Below are positions 11,201 through 18,279 of a DNA stretch of 64,000 bases, in pieces. This DNA comes from Chloroflexota bacterium (lineage in GTDB: Bacteria > Chloroflexota > JAJPGV01), in assembly GCA_021325635.1 (NCBI GenBank), contig JAJPGV010000008.1, positions 62,001-126,000 on the forward strand, given 5' to 3'. Under the pieces are notes generated by a model. That model had not been told where the DNA came from. It saw only the letters and a program-made list of their open reading frames with translations, and ran no database searches. Both the position numbers and the translations under genes were made by a program. Each line of letters begins with the position of its first letter. The first letter of the stretch is position 1.

Positions 11201-11380
11201 CGTGCCGGCGCTGGAACCACCGGTGGGGCCACCGGCAATCGATCCTCCCGTAGCAGAACCGGCTGCATCGGCCAGTCCGGCAGTGCCCGCCAGAGCGAGC
11301 GCCAGACACACAGAGCTGCTTGTCACCAATCGCTTGCCGGCCACACCGCGTCGACCGGTGCGTGGCGCTTTCCGCTTCAT
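8204..11380 (-). CDS. Secreted repeat protein, paralog of the giant protein (1,058 aa)
   Basis: A second exported repeat protein of unknown function. The ATG at 11380 is preceded by GGAGG eight bases upstream and is preferred over an upstream in-frame start at 11428. The N-terminus is basic (MKRKAPRTGRRGVAGKR), followed by a signal peptide (SSVCLALALAGTAGLADAA). After a Ser/Gly/Thr linker come about seven units with the AAGG core and the same rungs as the giant protein: SGSATATGQ, SGxAxSTGVVA and NxATGGxxGGNSS. Near the C-terminus there is a short Cys-containing segment (ATGGCKNEANCSVGP), a Pro-rich stretch, then LPLGGLLLPAGLASLL and a charged tail RRRKKKAEEY. That is the layout of a surface-anchored protein, although no canonical LPxTG is present. 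It ends 18 bases before the longest reading frame of the giant gene, suggesting one transcript. Confidence 0.82.
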   Translation of the reverse strand: MKRKAPRTGRRGVAGKRLVTSSSVCLALALAGTAGLADAAGSATGGSIAGGPTGGSSAGTSGQVPSHSGSTSTAGASSSTANKTSAGATGQAGSTSGTGSATGQAGSTSNTASSPSTSSAGGGSPAGAGTSASSSTNASNSASASGAGTTGNAAATGTTSNVAVNNDSGGNIATGGSIGHGANSAVSVTIRNSTTVSNQGAGQATTGAASGSGQVGNNSVSASTGAVNAAGGAGSGAGAGATTASASTQASNNVSNSGSAHSGDASSTGLAAETTVNNTYSGNLATGGSIGGGNSSISLTLDNTNTVSNNGTASSSSGSATAVGQTGSNTTSASTGTVDAAGGAGSGSGAGATTAVSNTAANQNVNNSAEAVTGSATSTGVVANTSISNTFAGSGATGASIGNGSSSGISITNTSTNSVSNTGVANAATGNANAVGQAGDNSVTNSAGAVDAAGGGNSAGSSGPTAAANEQSASNNVSDSAIAKSGSAASTGVVASTTVSNSISGNFATGGADMGGNSSLSLTNSETTTVSNNGQATATSGSATATGQAGSNSLTVQVDAVDAAGGASASGSGPATDAANSQQGSSRVNDFASAETGSATAMGVVANTSISNTSTGNFATGGAKHGASSSISLTEANTNSVTNTGGATATSGTATAVGQLGGNSVTVGGTDVDAAGGANGGDTTSRNEQSGSLGVEDRGQARSGLAEATGIGSAETDVVNSAPHDVATGGGDTSGSSNVAMTQTNNTSVANTGQGISVSGGASAVGQQGDNALAVTAGTIDAAGGANGGATEAASFQRGDLDVGDSASAGSGNSTATGIGFAGTSVLNLGVGVGLTNIVSISNNGSASATSGEATATGQIGSNSLTMSVADVDAAGGANSGQTVAVNQQLASSMVQNGAEAQSGTALATGLVFAENQVVNETAGNVATGGCKNEANCSVGPGPSLTPPPTPPSPPPGVTPPGGPGGGNSPQSAPFGQPSSQTLPAAVGAPAAAPAAVPSQEVAGASAPGGQGAGAPLIPGLGGGGVRASLPLGGLLLPAGLASLLSAVRRRKKKAEEY
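8740..10920 (-). repeat. About seven tandem repeats within the 1,058-aa repeat protein
   Basis: Seven diverged copies carry the (V/I)(D/N)AAGG core, each preceded by a G-x-G-x-N-S/T motif and followed by an SG-x-A-x-STG rung. Units are roughly 100 aa. The pattern matches the array at 1330-7960, so the two genes come from one ancestral repeat. Confidence 0.8.
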
Positions 11381-11689
11381 ACCCAAAACCTCCGAGACGA
11401 GGGCCTGTGCACCGTCGCCCAGGTCCAAACCGAGAACTCGGCTCTCAGACTAGGTTTTGGGGGTCCGGGAAATAACGCCTTTCCGTGCAAACCTGGCCGG
11501 GATCGACGGCAAAAGGCGGTGGGTATGTTCGGTAAGAGCCTAAGTAGGACCGCCCTGTGAGAAAGAGCGCTACGGGAGGGCTACCGCGGCTGAGCAGATG
11601 GCTCCCGGCAGGGTAGCGCGAAGGCTAGCCCTTCCACCCCGCATGCTTCCTCGCTGAGAGCGCTCGGCCGCATGAAAGCTGTTCGCCGG
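11381..11689. other. Leader region upstream of the repeat-protein operon, with an inverted repeat
   Basis: I see no gene here. The stretch is the 5' leader and promoter region of the repeat-protein operon, read on the minus strand. It contains a perfect 7-bp inverted repeat (GCGCTAC at 11567-11573 with GTAGCGC at 11613-11619) that encloses a second possible pairing, GGGAG with CTCCC. This could be a structured leader or a regulator site. I could not match it to a known riboswitch. Confidence 0.35.
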
Positions 11690-11720
11690 CAGGGCCGGAT
11701 CTCAGCTGAATCCGGCCCTG
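11690..11720 (-). terminator. Hairpin terminator of the S53 protease gene
   Basis: A perfect 11-bp stem (CAGGGCCGGAT paired with ATCCGGCCCTG) with a 9-base loop lies just beyond the stop of the protease gene at 11744. No clear T-run follows in that direction, so it may act as an RNA-stabilising or factor-assisted terminator. Confidence 0.6.
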
Positions 11721-11743
11721 CTCCTGGGTGCTGACTCGGAGCG

Positions 11744-14158
11744 CTAGAAGATGGTCAGGCTCACGCTCGTCTTCTGGATTGTTCCGTCACTGCCAGTCCC
11801 GACGATGGTCAGCGTGAAGGTTCCACGCGGGGCGGTAGACAGCGGACGCACCGTCAACGTGGAGCCGCCGCTGGGGGTGACAGTGGCAGGAGAAAACGTG
11901 CCACTCACGTTGCTCGGCAGTCCGCTTATGGTCAACTTGACAGGGAAGTTATAGCCGTTGCTGGCCGTCAGCGTCACCGTATAGTTCGCATTCAGCGCGC
12001 CCCGCACGCTCACCGCACTGCTGGGCGATGCCGACATAGTGAAACTTGGTGGCGGAGCGGGAACGGTGTAGGTAAATCGATCTGCGCTGACTGCCGCGGA
12101 GCCGCCGGCCGGCGTCGTAACCGTTACGTCGACTGTGCCGGCGGCCCCCGCCGGCGAGACGGCCGTGATCTGGCTATCACTGTTGACCGCGAAGCTCTTG
12201 GCTGCTGAAGATCCGAACGCCACGGCGGTCGCGCCAGTGAAGCCGCTGCCGCTGATCGTCACGCTCGTGCCACCGCTGGTTGGGCCTTGCGTCGGGTTCA
12301 AGCCGCTCACACTGGGCGCCGAAGGCGACGCCGCTGCAAACGTGAAGCGGTCCGAAGCCGACGTGGCCGAGGTGCCTGCCGGCGTCGTTACCGTCACGTC
12401 GACCGTGCCGGCCGCTTCCGCCGCCGAGGTCGCCGTGATCTGGCTGTCGTTGTTGACAGTGAAGGAGCTCGCGGCGGTCGTGCCGAACGTCACCGCGGTC
12501 GCGCCCGAGAAGCCGCTGCCGCTGATGGTCACGCTGGTGCCGCCAGAGGTCGAGCCCTGAGTGGGATTGAGGCCGCTAACCACCGGCCCGGGAGCAGCGA
12601 ACGTAAACGTGTCGGCGGAGCTCGTGCCTGAGGTGCCCCCCGGAGTCGTAACTGTGACGTCGACCGCGCCCGCTGCGTGGGCCGGCGAGACGGCTGTGAT
12701 CTGACTGGCGGAGCTCACGCTGAAGCTCGCCGCGGCAACCGAGCCAAATGACACCGCCGTGGCTCCGGAGAAATTGGCGCCGCTGATCGTCACGCTGGTC
12801 CCACCGCTGGTGCTGCCTGAAGCAGGCGCCAGGCTGCTGACCGAAGGCTGCAACGTCGGGCTTCCCGCGGTGAAGGCCGCGGTGCCGTTGGGCGTCCCAA
12901 GGCCGGTTGGGCCATCGTAGCCCGCTTGGCCAGTGCACAGGTAGGAGCCGCAGGAGCCATTGCTGCCGCTGACGATGTCGAACAGCGATGCGGGGTGGCT
13001 GTAGGGGAACGAATCGTCGAAGCTCGAGCCGCCCGTGCCACCAGCCAGGGCATAGACCGAGGCGACGATAGGTGAAGCCACACTCGTGCCGCCGAACACC
13101 AGCCAGCCGCTTTGACCAAAGGAGCCGAAGCTGTCGTACGCCCAGACGCCGGTATTGGGATCGGCCACAGCCGCGACGTCGGCTACGGTTCGCCGGCTGC
13201 AGCCACGGTCGGATTGCCAGCTTGGCTTCGTCTCAAAGCTGCTGCAGCCACTGCCGGCGCCACTCCAGACCGTCTCCGTGGCATTGCGCGTGCCGCCATT
13301 GGACAGCTGAGTGAGCGTCGTGCCGCCGACGGCGGTGACGAACTGCGAAGCGGCCGGATATTCCACGCCGTAGCCGCTATCGCCGGAGCTGGCGGTGATA
13401 GCGACACCCGCGTGCCGGTAATAGCTGGTGTCGTAGCTGGTCTCGTCGCTGAATTCTGAGCCGCCATAGCTGTTGGAAATCGCGTTGGCGCCCAGCGCGA
13501 CCGCGGTATTCACCGCCTGCCCCAGATTGTTGAAGCCGTTGGAATTCGCTTCCACCAGCAGGATGTGGCAGTTGGGACAGATGGCGCTGACCATGTCTAC
13601 GTCGAGCGAGATCTCCTGCGCCCAGCCGCTGTCCGCAATCGGATATGGTCCGGCTGCGCCGGCCTGGTTCACCTTCCGGAAACAGCCGTTGGCGGTGGTG
13701 CAGGCCGGCAATCCGAACTGGCTGCGATACACGGCCAGATCGCTTTCCGCACTGGGCGCGTCGTAGGCATCGACGATGGCCACGGTCTGCCCGGAGCCCC
13801 CGCTGGCAGAAAGAGACCCGAGGTTGTAGGCCGAGCGCAAATACGCGGGATCGTAGGCGCCGCTGTTGCCGAGAACGTTGGGGTTGGCCGATGCCTGCAC
13901 GGGGCCGCTGGCCGGTGAGGGGATGGGCACTTTCCCGCGGACGCCGGCGTCTGTTCTCAACCGCGCGTGACAGCGGGCGCCACCAACCGGGATCGACAGG
14001 CCGCATACGTGGATGTCCGACTCCACCTCCTGCACGATCTGTCCGGCGAGCGACCGTCCGTCGGGGGCCGCTAGAGCCTGCGCGGGCGAAAGCCCCGCCA
14101 GCGCGAGTGATCCGAGGGCAAGTCCAACCCCCAGGCGGCGAAATGTGGTGAGACGCAC
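11744..14158 (-). CDS. Secreted sedolisin-type serine protease (S53) with three IPT/TIG domains
   Basis: An extracellular serine-carboxyl peptidase. The GTG start at 14158 has AAGGGA about 8 bases upstream. The signal peptide is residues 1-31 (LALGSLALAGLSPAQALA). The catalytic domain covers about 100-455, with the Glu/Asp pair at E182 and D186 (WAQEISLDVD), oxyanion Asp D260 (SSGDSGYG) and nucleophile Ser at S359 in FGGTSVASP. The C-terminal calcium-site pattern (LFDIVSGSNG, GYDGPTGLGTPNG) is present. Three IPT/TIG immunoglobulin-like domains follow (about 460-545, 547-630, 634-715), each with GGTSVTISG and VDVTVTTP. A last beta-sandwich (about 720-804) is Ser/Thr rich. Typical sedolisins carry a propeptide of 150 residues or more; only about 70 residues separate the signal peptide from the catalytic domain here, so the activation domain appears missing. 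It may process surface proteins or external protein substrates. Confidence 0.9.
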   Translation of the reverse strand: MRLTTFRRLGVGLALGSLALAGLSPAQALAAPDGRSLAGQIVQEVESDIHVCGLSIPVGGARCHARLRTDAGVRGKVPIPSPASGPVQASANPNVLGNSGAYDPAYLRSAYNLGSLSASGGSGQTVAIVDAYDAPSAESDLAVYRSQFGLPACTTANGCFRKVNQAGAAGPYPIADSGWAQEISLDVDMVSAICPNCHILLVEANSNGFNNLGQAVNTAVALGANAISNSYGGSEFSDETSYDTSYYRHAGVAITASSGDSGYGVEYPAASQFVTAVGGTTLTQLSNGGTRNATETVWSGAGSGCSSFETKPSWQSDRGCSRRTVADVAAVADPNTGVWAYDSFGSFGQSGWLVFGGTSVASPIVASVYALAGGTGGSSFDDSFPYSHPASLFDIVSGSNGSCGSYLCTGQAGYDGPTGLGTPNGTAAFTAGSPTLQPSVSSLAPASGSTSGGTSVTISGANFSGATAVSFGSVAAASFSVSSASQITAVSPAHAAGAVDVTVTTPGGTSGTSSADTFTFAAPGPVVSGLNPTQGSTSGGTSVTISGSGFSGATAVTFGTTAASSFTVNNDSQITATSAAEAAGTVDVTVTTPAGTSATSASDRFTFAAASPSAPSVSGLNPTQGPTSGGTSVTISGSGFTGATAVAFGSSAAKSFAVNSDSQITAVSPAGAAGTVDVTVTTPAGGSAAVSADRFTYTVPAPPPSFTMSASPSSAVSVRGALNANYTVTLTASNGYNFPVKLTISGLPSNVSGTFSPATVTPSGGSTLTVRPLSTAPRGTFTLTIVGTGSDGTIQKTSVSLTIF

Positions 14159-14250
14159 GGCTTGTTCCCTTCTTTCGGTTGGTAAGGGGATATTGGAGGC
14201 ATTCTGGTCGCCGCTCCAACTTCCGGGCGGGTAGTGGGACTCCTAGGCTG

Positions 14251-14304
14251 GAGCGATCGCTCTAGGTAAGCGGACCGGTCGAACGACCGCACGGTGACGT
14301 GCGG
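14251..14304. promoter_or_regulatory. Inverted repeats upstream of the S53 protease gene
   Basis: Three short inverted repeats lie in the leader of the protease gene: a perfect palindrome GAGCGATCGCTC (14251-14262), GGTCG-AA-CGACC (14277-14288), and CCGCAC-GGTGAC-GTGCGG (14287-14304). The first could be a dimeric operator; the other two would form RNA hairpins on either strand. No regulator can be assigned. Confidence 0.4.
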
Positions 14305-14323
14305 CCAATCCCCGGACAAGAAC

Positions 14324-14361
14324 GAGCCGCGGGAGGCGGAAAGATCCGCCGCCCGCGGCTC
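14324..14361 (-). terminator. Hairpin terminator of the PDZ-TPR lipoprotein gene
   Basis: A long GC-rich inverted repeat (outer arms GAGCCGCGGG / CCCGCGGCTC, inner arms GGCGGA / TCCGCC, 4-base loop) starts about 25 bases past the stop at 14387. It is the strongest hairpin in this intergenic region. It separates the lipoprotein gene from the protease gene downstream on the same strand. Confidence 0.65.
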
Positions 14362-14386
14362 CGCAGAGAGGGAAGGTTACGCCAAA

Positions 14387-15445
14387 TTAACCCATCTTGC
14401 TCAGCGCATCGGTGGCCAGAGAGCGCAGTTTCTCGTCCCGGACCAGCTGCGCGGCGTTCTGGAGATCGCTCTTGCTGGCGTCGCGATACATCAGCCCGCG
14501 ATAGAGCAATGCGGGGCCGAACTGGGGATCGATCTGCAGGGCTTTGTCTTCTGCCGACATCGCATCCTGGCTCTTGCCCTGGTTCACCAAACCAATGCCC
14601 AGGTTGGTGTAGGCAGCCGGATCTGAGCCGTCGAGCTCAACCGCCTTTTGGTCGTCCTGCAGGGCCTTATCGTAGGCCTTTTGCGACGAGAAGAGCACGC
14701 TGCGGTTGACGTACGTGGGCTCGTAGTTGCCGTCGAGCGAAATCGCCTTGTCGAAATCCTTCATGGCATTGCCCGGATCGGTCCCCTGCATCAGCGTGCC
14801 GCGCTGGACGTAGGCCGAGACGAATTCCGGCTTGAGGGTGATCGCCTTGCTGTAGTCGGCCTGGGCGGCTTTGCCATCCTCCCCGCCATAGGCCGCGCGC
14901 AGGAAGTAGGCTGCCGCGTTGTTAGGATCCTTCTTGACGGCGTCGTCCAGCATGGCCGAAAGGTTGAGCTGCTGCGCCGGCTCGACCGTTAGGTCCACCT
15001 TTGCCGGGCCATTCTTGCGCTGAACGTCCAGGCTCACCTTGTCGCCCACTTTGAGCTTGCGGATCTCGCGGTTGGCCACGTTGGCGTTGGTGACGTTCGT
15101 CCCGTTCATGGCTGCGACGACGTCGCCCACCGCAAGCCCAGCTTTTGCCGCGGGCTGGTTCGGCATGACCAGCACGGCCACCATACCTGGCTTCGCAGCG
15201 CTGCCGATGACTTTCTGCCAGCCGCTGTTGTTGACCTCGAGGACCATGCCCAGCTGGCCCCCTCCTTGGCTGGCAGCCGATGCGCTGGCCGATGGAGACG
15301 ACGACTGGCTGGGTGCCGCCGCCGCGCTGCCACCAGCGCCGGACGGAGGCGCGCTGGCCGTGCCCCCGCAAGCCGCGACGCCGGCTGCCAGAGCGAGGGT
15401 GAGACCGCTGAGACGCAAGAACCTGGGATGAACGTTGATGGTCAT
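14387..15445 (-). CDS. PDZ-TPR lipoprotein
   Basis: A membrane-anchored lipoprotein of 352 aa, probably an extracytoplasmic scaffold. ATG 15445 follows AGGAG by 8 bases. The signal sequence ends in a lipobox (LAAGVAAC). A Ser/Ala/Pro linker leads to a PDZ domain at about 65-165, recognisable from GMVLEV, the ligand groove region, and AGLAVGDVVAAMNGTNV. From about 175 to 340 there are tetratricopeptide repeats (for example AYFLRAAYGGEDGKAAQADY, PTYVNRSVLFSSQKAYDKAL, AYTNLGIGLVNQGKSQDA). There is no protease domain. PDZ plus TPR implies binding of protein C-termini or assembly of other surface components, which fits its place upstream of the protease and repeat-protein genes. The specific partner is unknown. 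Confidence 0.85.
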   Translation of the reverse strand: MTINVHPRFLRLSGLTLALAAGVAACGGTASAPPSGAGGSAAAAPSQSSSPSASASAASQGGGQLGMVLEVNNSGWQKVIGSAAKPGMVAVLVMPNQPAAKAGLAVGDVVAAMNGTNVTNANVANREIRKLKVGDKVSLDVQRKNGPAKVDLTVEPAQQLNLSAMLDDAVKKDPNNAAAYFLRAAYGGEDGKAAQADYSKAITLKPEFVSAYVQRGTLMQGTDPGNAMKDFDKAISLDGNYEPTYVNRSVLFSSQKAYDKALQDDQKAVELDGSDPAAYTNLGIGLVNQGKSQDAMSAEDKALQIDPQFGPALLYRGLMYRDASKSDLQNAAQLVRDEKLRSLATDALSKMG

Positions 15446-15615
15446 GTCTGCTGCTCCTAGTTCGACTGCCCGATGGTTCGGGTTGGGTCGCTGATCTGTT
15501 CCACGCGATGCACCATACGCCTGCAGGCGGGCCCATCAGAACGTGCGGACCGGCACACCTGAACGTGCATTGTCAGCAGGTGGAGTGAGTGGAACGTGCA
15601 ACCGGCGATGCCGCG

Positions 15616-15876
15616 TCAGATAGCGCGCAGCTTAGGCTCTTCCTGAGCGCGCTCGGCCGGCACGATGCGCACCGCCACAGCCTCATCGGGCATGTAGGCG
15701 ATGTCGCCAACCACAATCCAGGGCAGATCCTGGACCGTAGTCGTATCCGTCGAATAGCCTAAGTAGAACCTGGTGGACGGCTGCTGATTATCCTCCAACA
15801 GCTGCCGGAAGTTGGTCTGCAGCCTGGCGCCATTGTGCAGGATGACCTCCAGGTGAAATTCTTTCAGCGTTGCCAT
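15616..15876 (-). CDS. Small hypothetical protein (86 aa)
   Basis: A short acidic protein starting MATLKEFHLEVILHNGARL. The ATG at 15876 is chosen because AAGGAG sits 8 bases upstream; a longer frame to 15984 lacks such a site. There are no signal peptide, membrane segments or recognisable motif. The alternating hydrophobic pattern (FYLGYS, PWIVVGDIAYM, AVAVRIV) suggests a small beta-rich fold. Its first 89 bases overlap, in another frame, the 3' end of the upstream GT4 gene, so it is probably translationally coupled to it. Function unknown. Confidence 0.7.
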   Translation of the reverse strand: MATLKEFHLEVILHNGARLQTNFRQLLEDNQQPSTRFYLGYSTDTTTVQDLPWIVVGDIAYMPDEAVAVRIVPAERAQEEPKLRAI

Positions 15877-17074
15877 GCGTGATCTCCTTGTCGTGACTGC
15901 TCTGCCCCGCTTTCGAGCGGGGATGGGAATACGCGGCCAGCAGCTTGGCCACGACCGCCTCCTCCGAATATCCCCGGGCTGCATCTACGGCGCCTGCGCG
16001 CAGATGCTCCTTGACACTTGCGCGGCTCAGAACCTCGATGGCCCGAGCCGCCATCTCACCGTCGCTATGGCAGACGAAGCCGTTAACGCCGTCTTCGATG
16101 AGCTCCACTGAGCCGTTCGCTTCCCCAGCCCTCAACAAGACAGGAACGCCCTGAGCGTTCGCTTCCAGGACGGTGAGTCCAAACCCTTCACGTTCGGAAC
16201 ACAGAATCAGGAGCTCCATCGTTCCGATCAGGGACAGAACGTCCTGGTGGCGCTCGATCTTGCCCGTAAACTCGACCCTGTCAGCACATCCGAGCTGCTC
16301 CGCGAGACGGCGAGCATATGGCAAATCCTCGCCCTCACCGACGACCACCGCCTTAATCTCAGGCATCACCCGGCCAACCTCCGCTACGAGGGTCAGGAAC
16401 CGGTCTACCCGTTTGTGAGGGAGCAGCCGACCGGCAAATCCGAGCTGATACTGTTTCACCGGCCGCGCCGCAAGCAGGGCTGTATTGGCGAAGCCAGGCG
16501 GCACAACGGAGATCGGCTTCTCCGGCCTGCCGTGAATCTGTCTCAATCTTCGAGCCGTGAACTCGCTAATGGCCATAGCATCGCCGCAGCGAAACGAGAG
16601 CGATTCGCCCGCGAATGCCAGAGTCCCCAGGATCGGACCCAAATAACCACGCCAATCCTCAATTGACCACGCTTCGATCCAGTGCACGACAGCGCGCTTC
16701 TTCGACAGCCTGCAAGCGGCCAGTGCTAGCGGGAGCGCAGCATGCGGGATTTGATCGAGCTCGACGACATCTGCGCTGTTGCCCAGGAGCCACGCGGCCG
16801 TATGCCCTGCCAAACGGAGGCCATTGAGCCAGGACCGTTTGCGCTGCTCGTCGGACCTCGCCGCACGCGCCACCGTGCGCACTTCGAAGGCTCCGGCGAC
16901 CGGCTTGGACTGCCAAGCTCGTTCCAGAGTTATCAGACGAAGGCTCACACCAGCGGCCTTGAGCACCGGACCCAGCTGCAGCAGGCGCGATTCCCGACCG
17001 CCGATCGTTAATCCCGGCAGCATATCGGAGCAGATGGCCACATCCAGCCCCGCCCGCGGATTGGCGGACGTCAC
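15788..17074 (-). CDS. Family 4 glycosyltransferase (GT-B fold)
   Basis: A retaining GT4 enzyme, likely transferring a sugar from a nucleotide or lipid donor to a surface glycan or glycolipid. The N-terminal domain begins at LDVAICSDMLPGLTIGGRE, with the glycine-rich GGRE loop near the acceptor/donor cleft. The C-terminal domain (about 190-390) has LGFAGRLLPHKRVDRF and the donor-site ExxGLTVLEANAQGVPV signature with its E-x7-E spacing. GTG 17074 overlaps the stop of the preceding gene in a GTGA. The last 29 residues are read through the start of the 86-aa gene in a different frame, so the C-terminal tail is not conserved-looking. Specificity is unknown. Confidence 0.85.
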   Translation of the reverse strand: MTSANPRAGLDVAICSDMLPGLTIGGRESRLLQLGPVLKAAGVSLRLITLERAWQSKPVAGAFEVRTVARAARSDEQRKRSWLNGLRLAGHTAAWLLGNSADVVELDQIPHAALPLALAACRLSKKRAVVHWIEAWSIEDWRGYLGPILGTLAFAGESLSFRCGDAMAISEFTARRLRQIHGRPEKPISVVPPGFANTALLAARPVKQYQLGFAGRLLPHKRVDRFLTLVAEVGRVMPEIKAVVVGEGEDLPYARRLAEQLGCADRVEFTGKIERHQDVLSLIGTMELLILCSEREGFGLTVLEANAQGVPVLLRAGEANGSVELIEDGVNGFVCHSDGEMAARAIEVLSRASVKEHLRAGAVDAARGYSEEAVVAKLLAAYSHPRSKAGQSSHDKEITHGNAERISPGGHPAQWRQAADQLPAAVGG

Positions 17075-18279
17075 GGCGCGACTCCGTCGTTAGCCGGCCG
17101 AAGGTCCATTCTCACCTGATGGCGAGGGAGCCAGCCTGCCTCGCGCAGAGCCGCGGCGAAGATGAGCCACAGCAGGATCTGCGCTCCGCTGATTACCAGC
17201 AGCTGTGCCACGGCGCCCCGGAACAGTCCCTCTACCGGGATAAGCCTCGCAAGCGCGCCGCACAGCGTGAGGCAGATGGCCACGAATGCCGAGCGCGATC
17301 CGTGAAAAATCGCGACGAACAGCCCATCGATTCGGCGCAGGACCGCTTGGCCGTGCATGGCGAGATGCAGACGCAGTGACGAGCCGAAGGCCATGGCCTG
17401 CAGGCCCAGGAAGACGCAGAGTCCGCTGCTGAAGCTAGGCGCCCACGGCAGGTGGCCCAGAACGCTCAGGTCGCTAGCCAGAGTGAGCAGCAGCAGGCAG
17501 ATGCCGGCCAACGTTGCCGCTACCCCAGGGTAGAGCAGTAGAAAATCTGGGCTGGAAAGGAGCAGGAAGCGCAGGCTCCTCCAGCCATCCCTCCACGTTT
17601 GCAGCTTGGATGTCCCCAGCCGTGAGTAATAAGGAATGCTCACCTCCCTGACTGTGACCGACTGGCGGGCCGCCAGAACGAGCATCTGGAGCGCGAACTC
17701 CATTCCGTCGGCGGTCATGAGCGCGGGACGCAGCAGACAAGTGCGAAAGACCCGCATTCCCGAATACACATCGGACAGGCGGAGGCCGATCCACCACGAA
17801 AAGAGCAGCGACAGCACGGGGTTCCCAAGATAACGATGCAGGAGCGGCATCGAGCCCCGCTGGACTGCAGACAAGCGACTGCCAATCGCTAAGCCGGCGC
17901 CATCATCCAACGCTTCGAGGAAGCTGGGCAAGAGCGCGAAGTCGTAGGTGCCATCGCCGTCACCCATGGCGATGACTTCTCCGCGCGCTTCAGCAAACCC
18001 TCGCTGGTAGGCGCAACCGTAGCCGCGCCGGGGCTCATAGATGACGCGGGCGCCATGCGCAGCCGCCACCTCAGCGCTGCGGTCCTCAGAGCCATTGTCT
18101 ACGACCAGCACTTCGCCGCGCTTGCAAGCCCGTGCGAGACCTTCAAAGGCCCTGTCTACCGCCCAGCCGATCCCCTCTTCCTCAGAAAGACAGGGGATAA
18201 CCACGCTGACCTCGATGCTCGCCGGACTTACTGCCTCACGCATAGCGATGTCAGCGGCCTCCGCTTCCACCCGGCTCAC
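17071..18279 (-). CDS. Family 2 glycosyltransferase with C-terminal membrane domain (polyprenyl-phosphate type)
   Basis: Resembles dolichol/undecaprenyl-phosphate sugar synthases that load a sugar on a lipid carrier at the inner membrane face. The GT-A domain (about 20-235) has SVVIPCLSEEEGI, EVLVVDNGSEDRS, the metal-binding AMGDGDGTYDF and SDVYSGMRVFR. Four or more hydrophobic segments follow (LLLYPGVAATLAGICLLLL, LCVFLGLQAMAF, AFVAICLTLCGALARL, LVISGAQILLWLIFAAAL). GTG 18279 shares a GTGA with the stop of the polytopic gene upstream, and its own stop overlaps the GT4 start in the same way. The three genes are therefore translationally coupled, consistent with one glycan pathway. Confidence 0.88.
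   Translation of the reverse strand: MSRVEAEAADIAMREAVSPASIEVSVVIPCLSEEEGIGWAVDRAFEGLARACKRGEVLVVDNGSEDRSAEVAAAHGARVIYEPRRGYGCAYQRGFAEARGEVIAMGDGDGTYDFALLPSFLEALDDGAGLAIGSRLSAVQRGSMPLLHRYLGNPVLSLLFSWWIGLRLSDVYSGMRVFRTCLLRPALMTADGMEFALQMLVLAARQSVTVREVSIPYYSRLGTSKLQTWRDGWRSLRFLLLSSPDFLLLYPGVAATLAGICLLLLTLASDLSVLGHLPWAPSFSSGLCVFLGLQAMAFGSSLRLHLAMHGQAVLRRIDGLFVAIFHGSRSAFVAICLTLCGALARLIPVEGLFRGAVAQLLVISGAQILLWLIFAAALREAGWLPRHQVRMDLRPANDGVAP

Noticed and set aside
11381-11640. A cyclic-di-GMP or c-di-AMP riboswitch upstream of the repeat-protein operon
   Set aside because: Stems and GCAAA-like fragments are present, but the conserved core of neither class could be aligned.
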